Source of the DNA: JASLPR01 sp964496475
Lineage (GTDB): Bacteria > Chloroflexota > UBA11872 > VXNJ01
Assembly (NCBI GenBank): GCA_964496475.1
Contig: CAZBZS010000034.1
Span: 1-25,057 of the forward strand
Reading direction: 5' to 3'
Length of the DNA stretch: 25,057 nt
Of this stretch, positions 1-8,125 are shown piece after piece. Below the pieces are notes generated by a model that was not told where the DNA came from, made no database searches, and saw only the letters and a list, made by a program, of their open reading frames with translations. The position numbers and the translations under genes were made by a program. Within the stretch, counting starts at the first letter, position 1. Each line of letters opens with the position of its first letter.

Positions 1-2
1 TA

Positions 3-458
3 ACAGTTATGGGGCCCTCGCTCGATGGCGCCCAGCGTGCCGTCCAGATGATCAAAGACATCACCGGCGACGTTGAGATCGGCCGCACCATCATGGGCCA
101 CGTAGTCCGCATCATGGACTTCGGCGCTTTCGTCGAGATCGCCCCCGGCCGCGACGGCCTAGTGCATATCTCTCAGCTCGCCGAGCACCACGTCAATCGC
201 GTCGAGGACATCGTCTCTGAAGGCGACGAAATCATGGTCAAGATCATGGAGGTAGACGACCGGGGCCGCATCAACCTATCCCGTCGCGCCGTGCTCGAAG
301 AGCGTGGTGTCGGCGGTGATGGTGGCGGCCGGTCCGAAGGTTCCAACGATCGCCGCCCGCCCCCCGGCGATGGCGGCCGCGGGCGTCGTGATGAGGGACG
401 TGGGGGCGATCGTGGTGGCCGGCGGCCTCGCCCCCGCGGCAGTCGCGACCGCCGCTAG
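3..458 (+). CDS. pnp: Polyribonucleotide nucleotidyltransferase, C-terminal part (5' end outside window)
   Basis: This is the 3' end of PNPase, the phosphorolytic 3'-5' exoribonuclease of RNA turnover. The frame is open from the first bases, so the core lies upstream. The end of a KH domain is followed by an S1 RNA-binding domain, with hallmarks DFGAFVEI, GRDGLVHIS and a closing DDRGRINLSRRA. After the S1 domain comes a tail of about 50 residues made almost only of Gly, Arg, Asp and Pro with several RG/RGG steps, probably disordered and RNA-binding. The stop overlaps the ribosome-binding site of dapB, so the two are probably co-transcribed. Identity is firm from the KH-S1 arrangement; the tail function is inferred. 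Confidence 0.93.
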   Translation, partial: TVMGPSLDGAQRAVQMIKDITGDVEIGRTIMGHVVRIMDFGAFVEIAPGRDGLVHISQLAEHHVNRVEDIVSEGDEIMVKIMEVDDRGRINLSRRAVLEERGVGGDGGGRSEGSNDRRPPPGDGGRGRRDEGRGGDRGGRRPRPRGSRDRR

Positions 459-468
459 GGAGACCATC

Positions 469-1251
469 GTGCGCGTGCTTGTTTGCGGAGCTGCTGGACG
501 GATGGGCGGGCAGGTCACACGGGCCGTCCTCGCGGAGCCCGACCTCGATCTGGTCGGGCTCTGCGACGTGCGCGACATCCCCGACGAAGCCCGCCAGGAA
601 GCTCCCGACTTTGCCTTCGGCTCCCACCTGACCTCCGTCATCGGCGAATCTTCCCCCGAAGTCATGGTCGATTTCACCGACGCCTCCGCCGGTCCCGCCA
701 ACATCCTTGCCGCCATCGACGCCGGCGTTTCCCCGGTTGTCGGCACCACCGGCTTAACCCCCGCCGACCTTGACCAGATCGCCGCTAGCAGTCGCGCCGC
801 CGGAATCGGGGCCTTCATCGCCCCCAATTTCGCCCTTGGTGCCGTTATGCTCATGCGAATGTGCGAAACCGCCGCCCCCTTCTTTGACCACGTCGAGATC
901 ATCGAACTTCACCATGACAAGAAGATCGACGCCCCCTCCGGCACCGCCTTCCAGACTGCCCTGATGATCGTCGACGCTCGCGACAAGCCCGCCGTCGACG
1001 TCCCCACCGAGACATTCACCCTCGACGGCGTCCGTGGCGGCGACTACCAGGGCGTCAAGATCCACTCCGTCCGACTGCCCGGGCTTGTAGCCCATCAGGA
1101 AGTCATCTTTGGCGGCCTTGGCCAGACCCTTACCATCCGCCACGATTCCACCAGCCGCGAATCCTTCATGCCCGGCGTTCTCCTGGCCGTACGCAAGGTG
1201 CGCTCACTCGACGGCCTCGTCGTCGGACTTGACAGCCTGCTGTTCAATTAG
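469..1251 (+). CDS. dapB: 4-hydroxy-tetrahydrodipicolinate reductase
   Basis: DapB reduces the DapA product with NAD(P)H in the diaminopimelate/lysine pathway, in the cytoplasm. The GTG start at 469 is chosen because AGGGAGA at 457-463, overlapping the pnp stop, sits 5 bases upstream and because the protein then begins at its Rossmann strand. The nucleotide-binding loop GAAGRMG is at residues 7-13. GTTG is in the middle, and the substrate/catalytic signature ELHHDKKIDAPSGTA is at 146-160. Length is 260 aa, usual for the family. The frame stays open further upstream, but that part overlaps pnp and is not homologous. It forms a cluster with asd and dapA. Confidence 0.96.
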   Translation: MRVLVCGAAGRMGGQVTRAVLAEPDLDLVGLCDVRDIPDEARQEAPDFAFGSHLTSVIGESSPEVMVDFTDASAGPANILAAIDAGVSPVVGTTGLTPADLDQIAASSRAAGIGAFIAPNFALGAVMLMRMCETAAPFFDHVEIIELHHDKKIDAPSGTAFQTALMIVDARDKPAVDVPTETFTLDGVRGGDYQGVKIHSVRLPGLVAHQEVIFGGLGQTLTIRHDSTSRESFMPGVLLAVRKVRSLDGLVVGLDSLLFN

Positions 1252-1290
1252 CTGGACATGGCACCCTTATGAACATTGGAGCAAACCCTC

Positions 1291-2295
1291 GTGGCTGACC
1301 CCGTCGTAGGCGTCCTCGGGGCCACCGGCGCGGTCGGCGGCGTCGTGCTCGACGTGCTCGCCGAACGGGACTTCCCTCTCCGCGAGCTCATCCCCCTGGC
1401 CAGCAGCCGCAGCGCCGGCAAGACCGTCACCTTCCGCGGCCGGGATCTCACCGTGCGCGAGGCAACCCCGGCGGCCTTTGACGGCATCGACCTCGTCTTC
1501 TCCGCCGTCGGCGCTTCCGCCAGCCGCGAACTCGCCCCTCACGCCGTCAAAGCCGGCGCCGTCGTCATCGACAAGACCTCCGCCTGGCGCTATGACGACG
1601 ACGTGCCCCTCGTTATACCAGAGGTCAATCCCGGCGACATCGACTGGCACAACGGCATCATTTCCTGCCCCAACTGCTCCACCATCCAGATGGTCATGGC
1701 CCTCGCCCCCATCGAGCGCGCCTACAGCATCCAACGCATCATCGCCTCCACCTACCAGTCCGTCTCCGGCGCCGGCGCCGCCGCCATGGAGGAGCTCACC
1801 CTTCAGACCGCCGCCGTCGCCGCCGGCGACGCCCCTGCCGTTGAGATTCTGCCGCGCCAGATCATCCACAACGTCATTCCTGAAGTCGAATCCTTCCGCT
1901 CCGACGACGGCTACACATCCGAAGAGTGGAAAATGGCCTTCGAAACCCGCAAGATCATGCATCTGCCTGATCTGCGCGTCTCCGCCACCTGCGTGCGCGT
2001 GCCCGTCTATCGCGCCCACTCAGAGGCTGTCACCGTCGAGTGTTCCCGCCCGGTCGATCCCGACGGCGTCCGCAAAGTGCTTTCCGAATTTCCCGGAGTC
2101 ACCGTCATCGACGACATCGCCGCCAGCTCCTATCCCACCGCCCTCGACGCCGGCGGCAACGATGAAGTGTGGGTCGGCCGCATCCGCCGCGACACTTCAG
2201 CCGACAATGGGATCGTCATGTGGATTGTCTCCGACAACCTCCGCAAAGGCGCCGCCACCAACTCCGTCCAGATTGCCGAGCTACTCTCGTTCTGA
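1291..2295 (+). CDS. asd: Aspartate-semialdehyde dehydrogenase
   Basis: Asd converts aspartyl phosphate to aspartate semialdehyde with NADPH, feeding DapA and the threonine/methionine branch. The GTG at 1291 is preferred over an in-frame TTG at 1276 because GGAG at 1278-1281 lies 9 bases before it. The nucleotide loop GATGAVG is at residues 10-16. The catalytic Cys129 lies in SCPNCSTIQ, followed by a QSVSGAGA stretch, and the later VYRAHSEAV holds the conserved His. Length is 334 aa, typical. It lies 39 bases after dapB on the same strand, so the two are probably one transcript. Confidence 0.96.
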   Translation: MADPVVGVLGATGAVGGVVLDVLAERDFPLRELIPLASSRSAGKTVTFRGRDLTVREATPAAFDGIDLVFSAVGASASRELAPHAVKAGAVVIDKTSAWRYDDDVPLVIPEVNPGDIDWHNGIISCPNCSTIQMVMALAPIERAYSIQRIIASTYQSVSGAGAAAMEELTLQTAAVAAGDAPAVEILPRQIIHNVIPEVESFRSDDGYTSEEWKMAFETRKIMHLPDLRVSATCVRVPVYRAHSEAVTVECSRPVDPDGVRKVLSEFPGVTVIDDIAASSYPTALDAGGNDEVWVGRIRRDTSADNGIVMWIVSDNLRKGAATNSVQIAELLSF

Positions 2296-2479
2296 TTCCG
2301 CCGGACTATGGATCGGTCCTCCGACTGCCGCTAAAATGCTCCCAAAGCAGGGCCGCCGCGATAAGCTGGCGACCACGGATCGAACTGCTCACAATGCGCA
2401 CTCCGGTCAAAATGTCCCGGGTTAGAGTTACAGGGCACGACCCCTCCCCCGGCGGGATAGAGACCGCTCAATCGCAGAT

Positions 2480-2489
2480 NNNNNNNNNN
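2480..2489. other. Assembly gap (10 N)
   Basis: Ten Ns between asd and dapA. The true gap length is unknown. The last N is the first base of the dapA start codon (NTG). The 184 bases from the asd stop to the gap contain no gene or clear terminator that I can see. Confidence 0.99.
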
Positions 2490-3406
2490 TGCTCGAATTT
2501 GGCAGACTCATCCCCGCCATGGTCACTCCGTTCAAAGCGGATGGCAGCTTGGACCTTGAAACCTATGGGCACCTCGTCGAAGGCCTCATCAACGCCGGCA
2601 ACGACTCTCTCCTTGCCACCGGCACCACCGGCGAATCTCCGGTCCTCACCGAGTCCGAACGCGCCGATCTTTACCGCGCGGCCGTCGGCGCCGCCGCCGG
2701 CCGCGCCCGCATCATCGCTGGCACCGGCGGCTACAGCACCGACGAAAGCAAGCACCTCGCCCGGGTCGCCGCCGGCTGCGGCGTCCACGGCCTTCTCCAG
2801 GTCGCGCCCTACTACAACAAGCCCCCCCAGGCCGGTCTTTACGAGCACTTCCGCGAAATCGCCGAAGCCACCCCCCTGCCCAACATTCTCTACAACGTCC
2901 CCAGTCGCACCGTCACCAACATCGACGCCTCCACCGTCGCCGACCTCAGCCAGATCGACAACATCATCGGCATCAAAGAGGCCAGCGCCGATCTCGACCA
3001 GATCGCCGAAATCATCCGCACCGCCCACCCCGATTTCCTCGTCTACAGCGGCAACGACGCCGACACCTTCCCGATGATGGCCCTTGGAGGCGTCGGCGTC
3101 ATCAGCGTCGCAAGCCACGTCATCAGCGGCAACATCCGCCGCATGATCGATGCCTTTTTCGACGGCGATCTCGAAACCGCCCGACGCCTGCATCTCCAGT
3201 CCCTGCCACTCTTCCGGGCCCTTTTCCCCGCCGGCTGGAGCAATCCCATCGCCGTCAAGGCCGCCCTAAACATCGGCGGCTTCCCCATCGGCACCCCCCG
3301 CCTCCCCCTCGTCGAATTCCCCGCCGACATGACCCGCAACCTCACCTCCGTCCTGGAGGGGTACCAGCTCGACGCCTTCGTCCGCGCACCGGCGGTGATC
3401 AACTGA
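2489..3406 (+). CDS. dapA: 4-hydroxy-tetrahydrodipicolinate synthase
   Basis: DapA condenses pyruvate with aspartate semialdehyde, the first committed step to diaminopimelate. The homologous N-terminus (LEFGRLIPAMVTPF) begins before the internal ATG at 2519. The start is therefore taken as NTG at 2489-2491, whose first base is the last N of the gap. Family signatures are GTTGESP, PYYNKP, YNVPSRT and the Schiff-base lysine K163 in GIKEAS, all in TIM-barrel order. About 305 aa, close to the usual 290-300. The gap prevents a check of the ribosome-binding site and of whether dapA is co-transcribed with asd. Confidence 0.95.
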   Translation, partial: XLEFGRLIPAMVTPFKADGSLDLETYGHLVEGLINAGNDSLLATGTTGESPVLTESERADLYRAAVGAAAGRARIIAGTGGYSTDESKHLARVAAGCGVHGLLQVAPYYNKPPQAGLYEHFREIAEATPLPNILYNVPSRTVTNIDASTVADLSQIDNIIGIKEASADLDQIAEIIRTAHPDFLVYSGNDADTFPMMALGGVGVISVASHVISGNIRRMIDAFFDGDLETARRLHLQSLPLFRALFPAGWSNPIAVKAALNIGGFPIGTPRLPLVEFPADMTRNLTSVLEGYQLDAFVRAPAVIN

Positions 3407-3472
3407 TCCGTTCATTGCCCACGCGGCGAATCCACCCAAGAAAGTCGGCGACACCCAACCCTCGGAGGCCCT

Positions 3473-4123
3473 TTGCCTGACAGCCTCGCCGACATCGCCG
3501 CCGAAGTCACCGCCTGCCAGCGCTGCCCCCTCGCCACCACCCGCACCAACGCCGTCCCCGGCACCGGCGATCCCTCCTCCTCCTACCTCTTCATCGGCGA
3601 AGCCCCCGGCTTCCACGAAGACTCCCAGGGTCTTCCCTTCGTCGGCAACGCCGGCAGCGTCCTCAACCGCCTCATCGAAAGCATCGGCCTGCAGCGCGAG
3701 GAAGTCTTCGTCACCAACATCGTCAAATGCCGCCCCCCCGACAATCGCGACCCCGAGCCCGCCGAAATCGACGCCTGCTCCGATTACCTCCGCCGCCAGA
3801 TAGAAGTTATGAATCCCGATGCAATCGTCACCCTTGGCCGTTTCTCCATGAACCATTTTCTTCCCGGCGAACGCATCTCTCGCATCCACGGCAGCTCCCG
3901 CGTCGTTGACGATCACATCATCATCCCCATGTACCATCCTGCCGCGTCCCTGCACCAGCCCAGCCTGGCCCAGACACTCACCGACGACTTCCGCCATATT
4001 CCCGAAGTCGTCGCCTCCGCCCGCCGGCAGGCCGACCCCACCCCACCCCCGGATACCGCCACCTCACCGGATACCGAACCCGAACCAGACCCCGACAACC
4101 TGCGCCAGCTAACTCTTTTCTAA
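3473..4123 (+). CDS. Uracil-DNA glycosylase, family 4 (4Fe-4S type)
   Basis: This enzyme removes uracil from DNA at the start of base-excision repair. The TTG start follows GGAGG at 3464-3468 by 4 bases. Iron-sulfur ligands are visible as C15-x2-C18, C86 (in KCRPP) and C102. Active-site motif 1 is GEAPG at 42-46 followed by FVGNAG; motif 3 is YHPAASL at 154-160. After about residue 187 a Pro/Asp/Glu/Thr-rich, probably disordered tail ends in RQLTLF. This matches the QLxLF pattern by which bacterial proteins bind the replicative sliding clamp. The glycosylase assignment is firm; clamp binding is inferred. It sits between dapA and RNase J in the same direction. Confidence 0.93.
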   Translation: MPDSLADIAAEVTACQRCPLATTRTNAVPGTGDPSSSYLFIGEAPGFHEDSQGLPFVGNAGSVLNRLIESIGLQREEVFVTNIVKCRPPDNRDPEPAEIDACSDYLRRQIEVMNPDAIVTLGRFSMNHFLPGERISRIHGSSRVVDDHIIIPMYHPAASLHQPSLAQTLTDDFRHIPEVVASARRQADPTPPPDTATSPDTEPEPDPDNLRQLTLF

Positions 4124-4169
4124 CAACCATTGACCTGGCGCTTCACACCAGAAAGAACTCAGAAACCTA

Positions 4170-5837
4170 ATGACTAATCCCAGCGCAGACACCATCCGCA
4201 TCATTCCTCTCGGCGGACTCGGTGAAATCGGCCGCAATTGCACCGTCTTCGAATCCGCCAATGACGCCGTAATCGTCGATTGCGGCGTCATGTTCCCTGA
4301 CGCCGAGATGCTCGGCGTCGATCTCGTCATCCCCGATTTCAATTACGTCCGCGAAAACGCCGACCGTTTTCGCGGCATCGTCATCACCCACGGCCATGAA
4401 GACCACATCGGCGGACTCCCCTACCTCCTCCGCGACGTCAATCTGCCCATCTATGGCACCAAACTAACCCTGGGCCTCATCAGTTCTCGGCTCAAAGAGC
4501 ACGGTCTCCTGGACAAGACCGTCCTCCACGAAGTCACTCATGGTGAACCGATCCAGTTCGGCGAGATCGAAGTCGAGACCTTCCACGTCTGCCATTCTAT
4601 CCCCGACGGCATGGGCGTTGCCCTCAAAACCCCCGCTGGCGTCATCGTCCACACCGGCGATTTCAAATTCGACCACACCCCGGTCAACGATCTCCCGCCC
4701 GACTTCCAGACCCTCGGCCGCCTGGGCCGCGACGGCGTGCTCGCCCTTCTCTGCGACAGCACCTACGCCGACCGTCCCGGCTATACCCCTTCCGAGCACG
4801 GCATCTACGCCAGCTTCGACAACGTCTTCGCCGAAGCCGGCGGCCGCATCATAATGTCGACCTTCGCCTCTCTCATTTCCCGCATTCAGCAGATCATTGA
4901 CGTAGCTCACGACTACGGTCGCAAAGTCGCTGTCGTAGGGCGCAGCATGGAACGCAACGTCCCCATGGCCATCGAACTCGGCTACCTCCACGTCCCCAAA
5001 GGCATCCTCGTCGATAAGAACGACATCGACCGCTATCCCCACCACCAGATGGTCATCGTCTGCACCGGCAGCCAGGGCGAGCCCACCGCTGCCCTCACCC
5101 GCATCGCCAACGACGACCATCGCCAGATCAAGCTCGACCCCGAAGACACCGTCGTCCTCTCCTCCACCCCCGTTCCCGGCAACGAAGAGCACGTCAATCG
5201 CACAATCAATCGCCTTTTTCGGCGCGGCGCCAATGTGATCTACGAAAAACTGATGCCAATCCACGTCAGCGGCCACGCCAGCCAGGAGGAGATCAAGCTC
5301 CTCTTCGGCATGATCAAGCCCAAATTCCTCATCCCCGTCCACGGTGAGTACCGCCATCTCGTCCAGCAGTCACGCCTCGGCGCCTCCGTAGGCATCTCTC
5401 GCGATCGCACCATCATCGCCGAATCCGGGGATGTCATCGAACTCACTGTCGATTCCCTCGAAAAGGTCGACCACATCTCCGCCGGTTATGTATTCATAGA
5501 CGGTCTCGGCGTCGGCGATGTCGGCAACGAAATTCTCCGCGACCGTCGCCGCCTAGCTGACGACGGCGTTCTCATCGTCGCCATCACCGTCGATCGCCAC
5601 ACCGGCGAACTCCTCTCCGAACCCGACCTCGTCTCCCGTGGATTCGTCGATGGCGACGGTTCCGAGAAGATGCTCGCCCGCGCTGCCGGCGTCCTCGCCG
5701 CCGAGATTCGGTCCCATATTGTCGAGGAGCCGGACTGGACATATTTGAACAACAAGGTTAGAACTACCTTGGGGAGGTACCTGTTCGCCCAGACTCGGCG
5801 CCGGCCAATGATCTTGCCGGTGGTCACAGAAGTCTGA
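4170..5837 (+). CDS. rnj: Ribonuclease J
   Basis: RNase J is a metallo-beta-lactamase/beta-CASP ribonuclease with endonucleolytic and 5'-3' exonucleolytic activity, central to mRNA decay and rRNA maturation in bacteria lacking RNase E. It starts with the family pattern IRIIPLGGLGEIGRN. The zinc motif HGHEDH is at residues 74-79, a further His is in HSIPDG, and Asp is in TGDFKFD. The beta-CASP part has GSQGEP, and HVSGHAS and PVHGEYRHL come near the end. Length is 555 aa, standard. ATG start at 4170 with only a weak purine stretch upstream. With the pnp end at the window start, two RNA-decay enzymes flank the dap genes. Confidence 0.96.
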   Translation: MTNPSADTIRIIPLGGLGEIGRNCTVFESANDAVIVDCGVMFPDAEMLGVDLVIPDFNYVRENADRFRGIVITHGHEDHIGGLPYLLRDVNLPIYGTKLTLGLISSRLKEHGLLDKTVLHEVTHGEPIQFGEIEVETFHVCHSIPDGMGVALKTPAGVIVHTGDFKFDHTPVNDLPPDFQTLGRLGRDGVLALLCDSTYADRPGYTPSEHGIYASFDNVFAEAGGRIIMSTFASLISRIQQIIDVAHDYGRKVAVVGRSMERNVPMAIELGYLHVPKGILVDKNDIDRYPHHQMVIVCTGSQGEPTAALTRIANDDHRQIKLDPEDTVVLSSTPVPGNEEHVNRTINRLFRRGANVIYEKLMPIHVSGHASQEEIKLLFGMIKPKFLIPVHGEYRHLVQQSRLGASVGISRDRTIIAESGDVIELTVDSLEKVDHISAGYVFIDGLGVGDVGNEILRDRRRLADDGVLIVAITVDRHTGELLSEPDLVSRGFVDGDGSEKMLARAAGVLAAEIRSHIVEEPDWTYLNNKVRTTLGRYLFAQTRRRPMILPVVTEV

Positions 5838-5885
5838 GGAAGGGCGTCGGGCGTCGCATTATGCGACCGCTACATAGGAGCCTCC

Positions 5886-8045
5886 TTGCCCCCCCAGAAA
5901 TCCAGCCCCAAGCGTAAACCCCTCCGCCGTTCTGACTCACCCGATACCTTCATATGGGTCAGTCGCGGCCTCGCCGGCGCCCTCGCTCTCCTGAGCCTTA
6001 TCGGCTTTCTCGGCCTGATCAGCCTCGACGGGGTTGTCTCCGGCGCCGTCGGCATCGCCTTCACCGATCTCTTCGGCCGCTCCGCCTGGCTCGCCATGCT
6101 CGTGCTGTTCGGCCTCGGCGCCGGCGCCCTCCTCGGCAGCATCTTCGGACGCGACTTCATCACCGGCGCCAACTCGGTCGCCGGTCTTCTATTCATCATC
6201 GCCATCGCCTCCCTGATCCACCTCTCCAGTGGCCTCGAGGGTCAGCCCTCCGGCCCCGATGGCGGCGGCATCATCGGCTTTCACGTCGGCTGGAATCTCC
6301 AGCGCGCTGTCGGGGGCTTCGGAGCCTTCATCCTCCTTCTGCTCACCATCATCGCTGGGCTCACCTTCTCCCTCCGGCTGCCCCTCATTTCCGTCCGCAA
6401 CGTTCGTCTGCTGGGGCGTTGGGCCATCACCGCCTCCCTCTGGGCCAGCCGACGCTCTCTCCGCTTGGTCGATCGCCTCGAAGCCCGCAGCGTCAGCGGA
6501 ATTCCGGTCGACCAAACCTCCTCCCCTCCCGCCAGACCGGCCCACGCTCAATCCGACGAAAATTCCAACGGCTGGGAGCAGCAGACTCTTCTCAAGATCA
6601 AGAACACGACCCCCATCGCCAATGGCGCCTCCGAAAGCCGTGACACCCCCACTGCTTCCGGCCCCTGGCAACTGCCCGGCCTCGAGCTCTTCGACCCGGT
6701 CGCCGACCGCGAGCGCGTCTCCCCTGACGAAATTGAAGAAAACGCCGCCGTCATCGAATCCACCCTCGCCAGCTTCAACGTCGCGGCCCGCGTCGTCGAG
6801 GCCATTCCCGGCCCCGTCGTCACCCAGTACTGCCTCAGCCCCTCCGCCGGCGTCAAAGTCGCCCGCATCAACTCCCTCAGCAACGACCTCGCCCTCGCAC
6901 TCTCCGCCCGCAGCGTCCGCATCGAGGCCCCCATCCCCGGCCGCCCCTACGTCGGCCTTGAATTTCCCAACCGTAATCCCGCCACCGTTTCCATGCGCGA
7001 GATGCTCGACTCCCCGGAGTTCGCCGATTCCTCCGACCCCCTAGACATCGCCCTCGGCAAAGATGTCGCCGACGAAGCCCGCGTCCAGTCCCTCTCCACC
7101 ATGCCTCATCTTCTCATCGCCGGCGCCACCGGAGCCGGCAAATCCGTCTTCCTCAACTCCATCCTCGTCAGCCTCCTGTACCGGCACACTCCCGACGAAC
7201 TCCGCCTCGTTCTCATCGATCCCAAGATGGTCGAGCTGGTCGTCTACAACGACATTCCGCACCTCAAAATGCCCGTCGTCACCCGCCTCGACGAAGTCGT
7301 CTCCGTCCTCGCCTGGGCCACCCAGGAAATGACCAATCGCTATCGCCTCCTCTCGGGCACCAACCACCGCAACCTCGCCGCCTACAACCACGCCGCCAGA
7401 GACGGCGAACGTGAAAAATTATCCCACCTGGTCATCATCATCGACGAGCTCGCCGACCTCATGATGACCGCTCCCGCCGAGGTCGAGCGCTACGTCTGCC
7501 GCCTCGCCCAGATGGCCCGCGCCGTCGGCATCCACCTCGTCGTTGCCACCCAGCGCCCCTCTGTCGACGTCGTCACCGGCCTGATAAAAGCCAATTTTCC
7601 CACCCGCGTCGCCTTCATGGTCAGCAGCCAGGTCGACTCCCGAACCATTCTCGACAGTGGCGGGGCCGAGCGTCTGGTCGGCCGCGGCGACATGCTTTAT
7701 GCCTCCGCCGATTCCGGCAAGCTCTCCCGCATTCAGGGCGCCATGGCCAGCGACGACGAAATCCACCGCCTCGTCCGCTTCTGGGCCGAGCAGGGCGATG
7801 CCGAGCTGGTTACCGAAGAGGAAGTAGCCGACGCCGTCGAATCCGGCGAACGCGAGGACGGCGAACTCATCACCGAGGCCGTCGATCTCGTCCGCCAGTT
7901 TAATTACGCCTCCGCCCCCCTCCTTCAGCGCGAGCTCAAAATCGGCTTCCGGAAGGCCTGCAAGCTGATCGTCCTGCTCGAGGAGCAGGGCGTCCTCGGG
8001 CCCGAGCGCGATGGTCAGCCAAGTCGCGAGGTTATCGCCTCCTGA
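5886..8045 (+). CDS. ftsK: DNA translocase FtsK/SpoIIIE
   Basis: This is a membrane-anchored hexameric DNA pump that clears chromosome ends from the division septum. The TTG start at 5886 follows AGGAG at 5876-5880 with 5 bases between. Four membrane segments lie at about residues 24-46, 66-88, 95-113 and 143-163, followed by a short linker. The motor has Walker A GATGAGKS at 413-420, LVLIDPKMVEL and the Walker B region IIIDELADLMM. The C-terminal winged-helix gamma domain ends with LLQRELKIGFRKACKLI and is the DNA-orienting part. Length is 719 aa, in the SpoIIIE/SftA range. It follows RNase J by 48 bases, an arrangement also seen in Bacillus (rnjB to spoIIIE). Confidence 0.96.
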   Translation: MPPQKSSPKRKPLRRSDSPDTFIWVSRGLAGALALLSLIGFLGLISLDGVVSGAVGIAFTDLFGRSAWLAMLVLFGLGAGALLGSIFGRDFITGANSVAGLLFIIAIASLIHLSSGLEGQPSGPDGGGIIGFHVGWNLQRAVGGFGAFILLLLTIIAGLTFSLRLPLISVRNVRLLGRWAITASLWASRRSLRLVDRLEARSVSGIPVDQTSSPPARPAHAQSDENSNGWEQQTLLKIKNTTPIANGASESRDTPTASGPWQLPGLELFDPVADRERVSPDEIEENAAVIESTLASFNVAARVVEAIPGPVVTQYCLSPSAGVKVARINSLSNDLALALSARSVRIEAPIPGRPYVGLEFPNRNPATVSMREMLDSPEFADSSDPLDIALGKDVADEARVQSLSTMPHLLIAGATGAGKSVFLNSILVSLLYRHTPDELRLVLIDPKMVELVVYNDIPHLKMPVVTRLDEVVSVLAWATQEMTNRYRLLSGTNHRNLAAYNHAARDGEREKLSHLVIIIDELADLMMTAPAEVERYVCRLAQMARAVGIHLVVATQRPSVDVVTGLIKANFPTRVAFMVSSQVDSRTILDSGGAERLVGRGDMLYASADSGKLSRIQGAMASDDEIHRLVRFWAEQGDAELVTEEEVADAVESGEREDGELITEAVDLVRQFNYASAPLLQRELKIGFRKACKLIVLLEEQGVLGPERDGQPSREVIAS

Positions 8046-8089
8046 CTTCGGGCTTCCGGGCTCCACCACTCGCGCCGTCCCACCCGCGG

Positions 8090-8118
8090 TTGACGCTCCG
8101 TCCCCAACCCGCCAACAT
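8090..8118 (+). promoter_or_regulatory. Possible selD promoter
   Basis: TTGACG at 8090-8095 and CAACAT at 8113-8118 are separated by 17 bases. The -10 element matches the consensus only in part. If used, transcription would begin at or next to the selD ATG (8126), giving a leaderless mRNA. That would fit the lack of a visible ribosome-binding site. Confidence 0.3.
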
Positions 8119-8125
8119 CTGATCT

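Noticed and set aside
304..468. Upstream extension of dapB in the same frame
   Set aside because: It overlaps the pnp coding region, lacks similarity to DapB, and a good ribosome-binding site precedes GTG 469.
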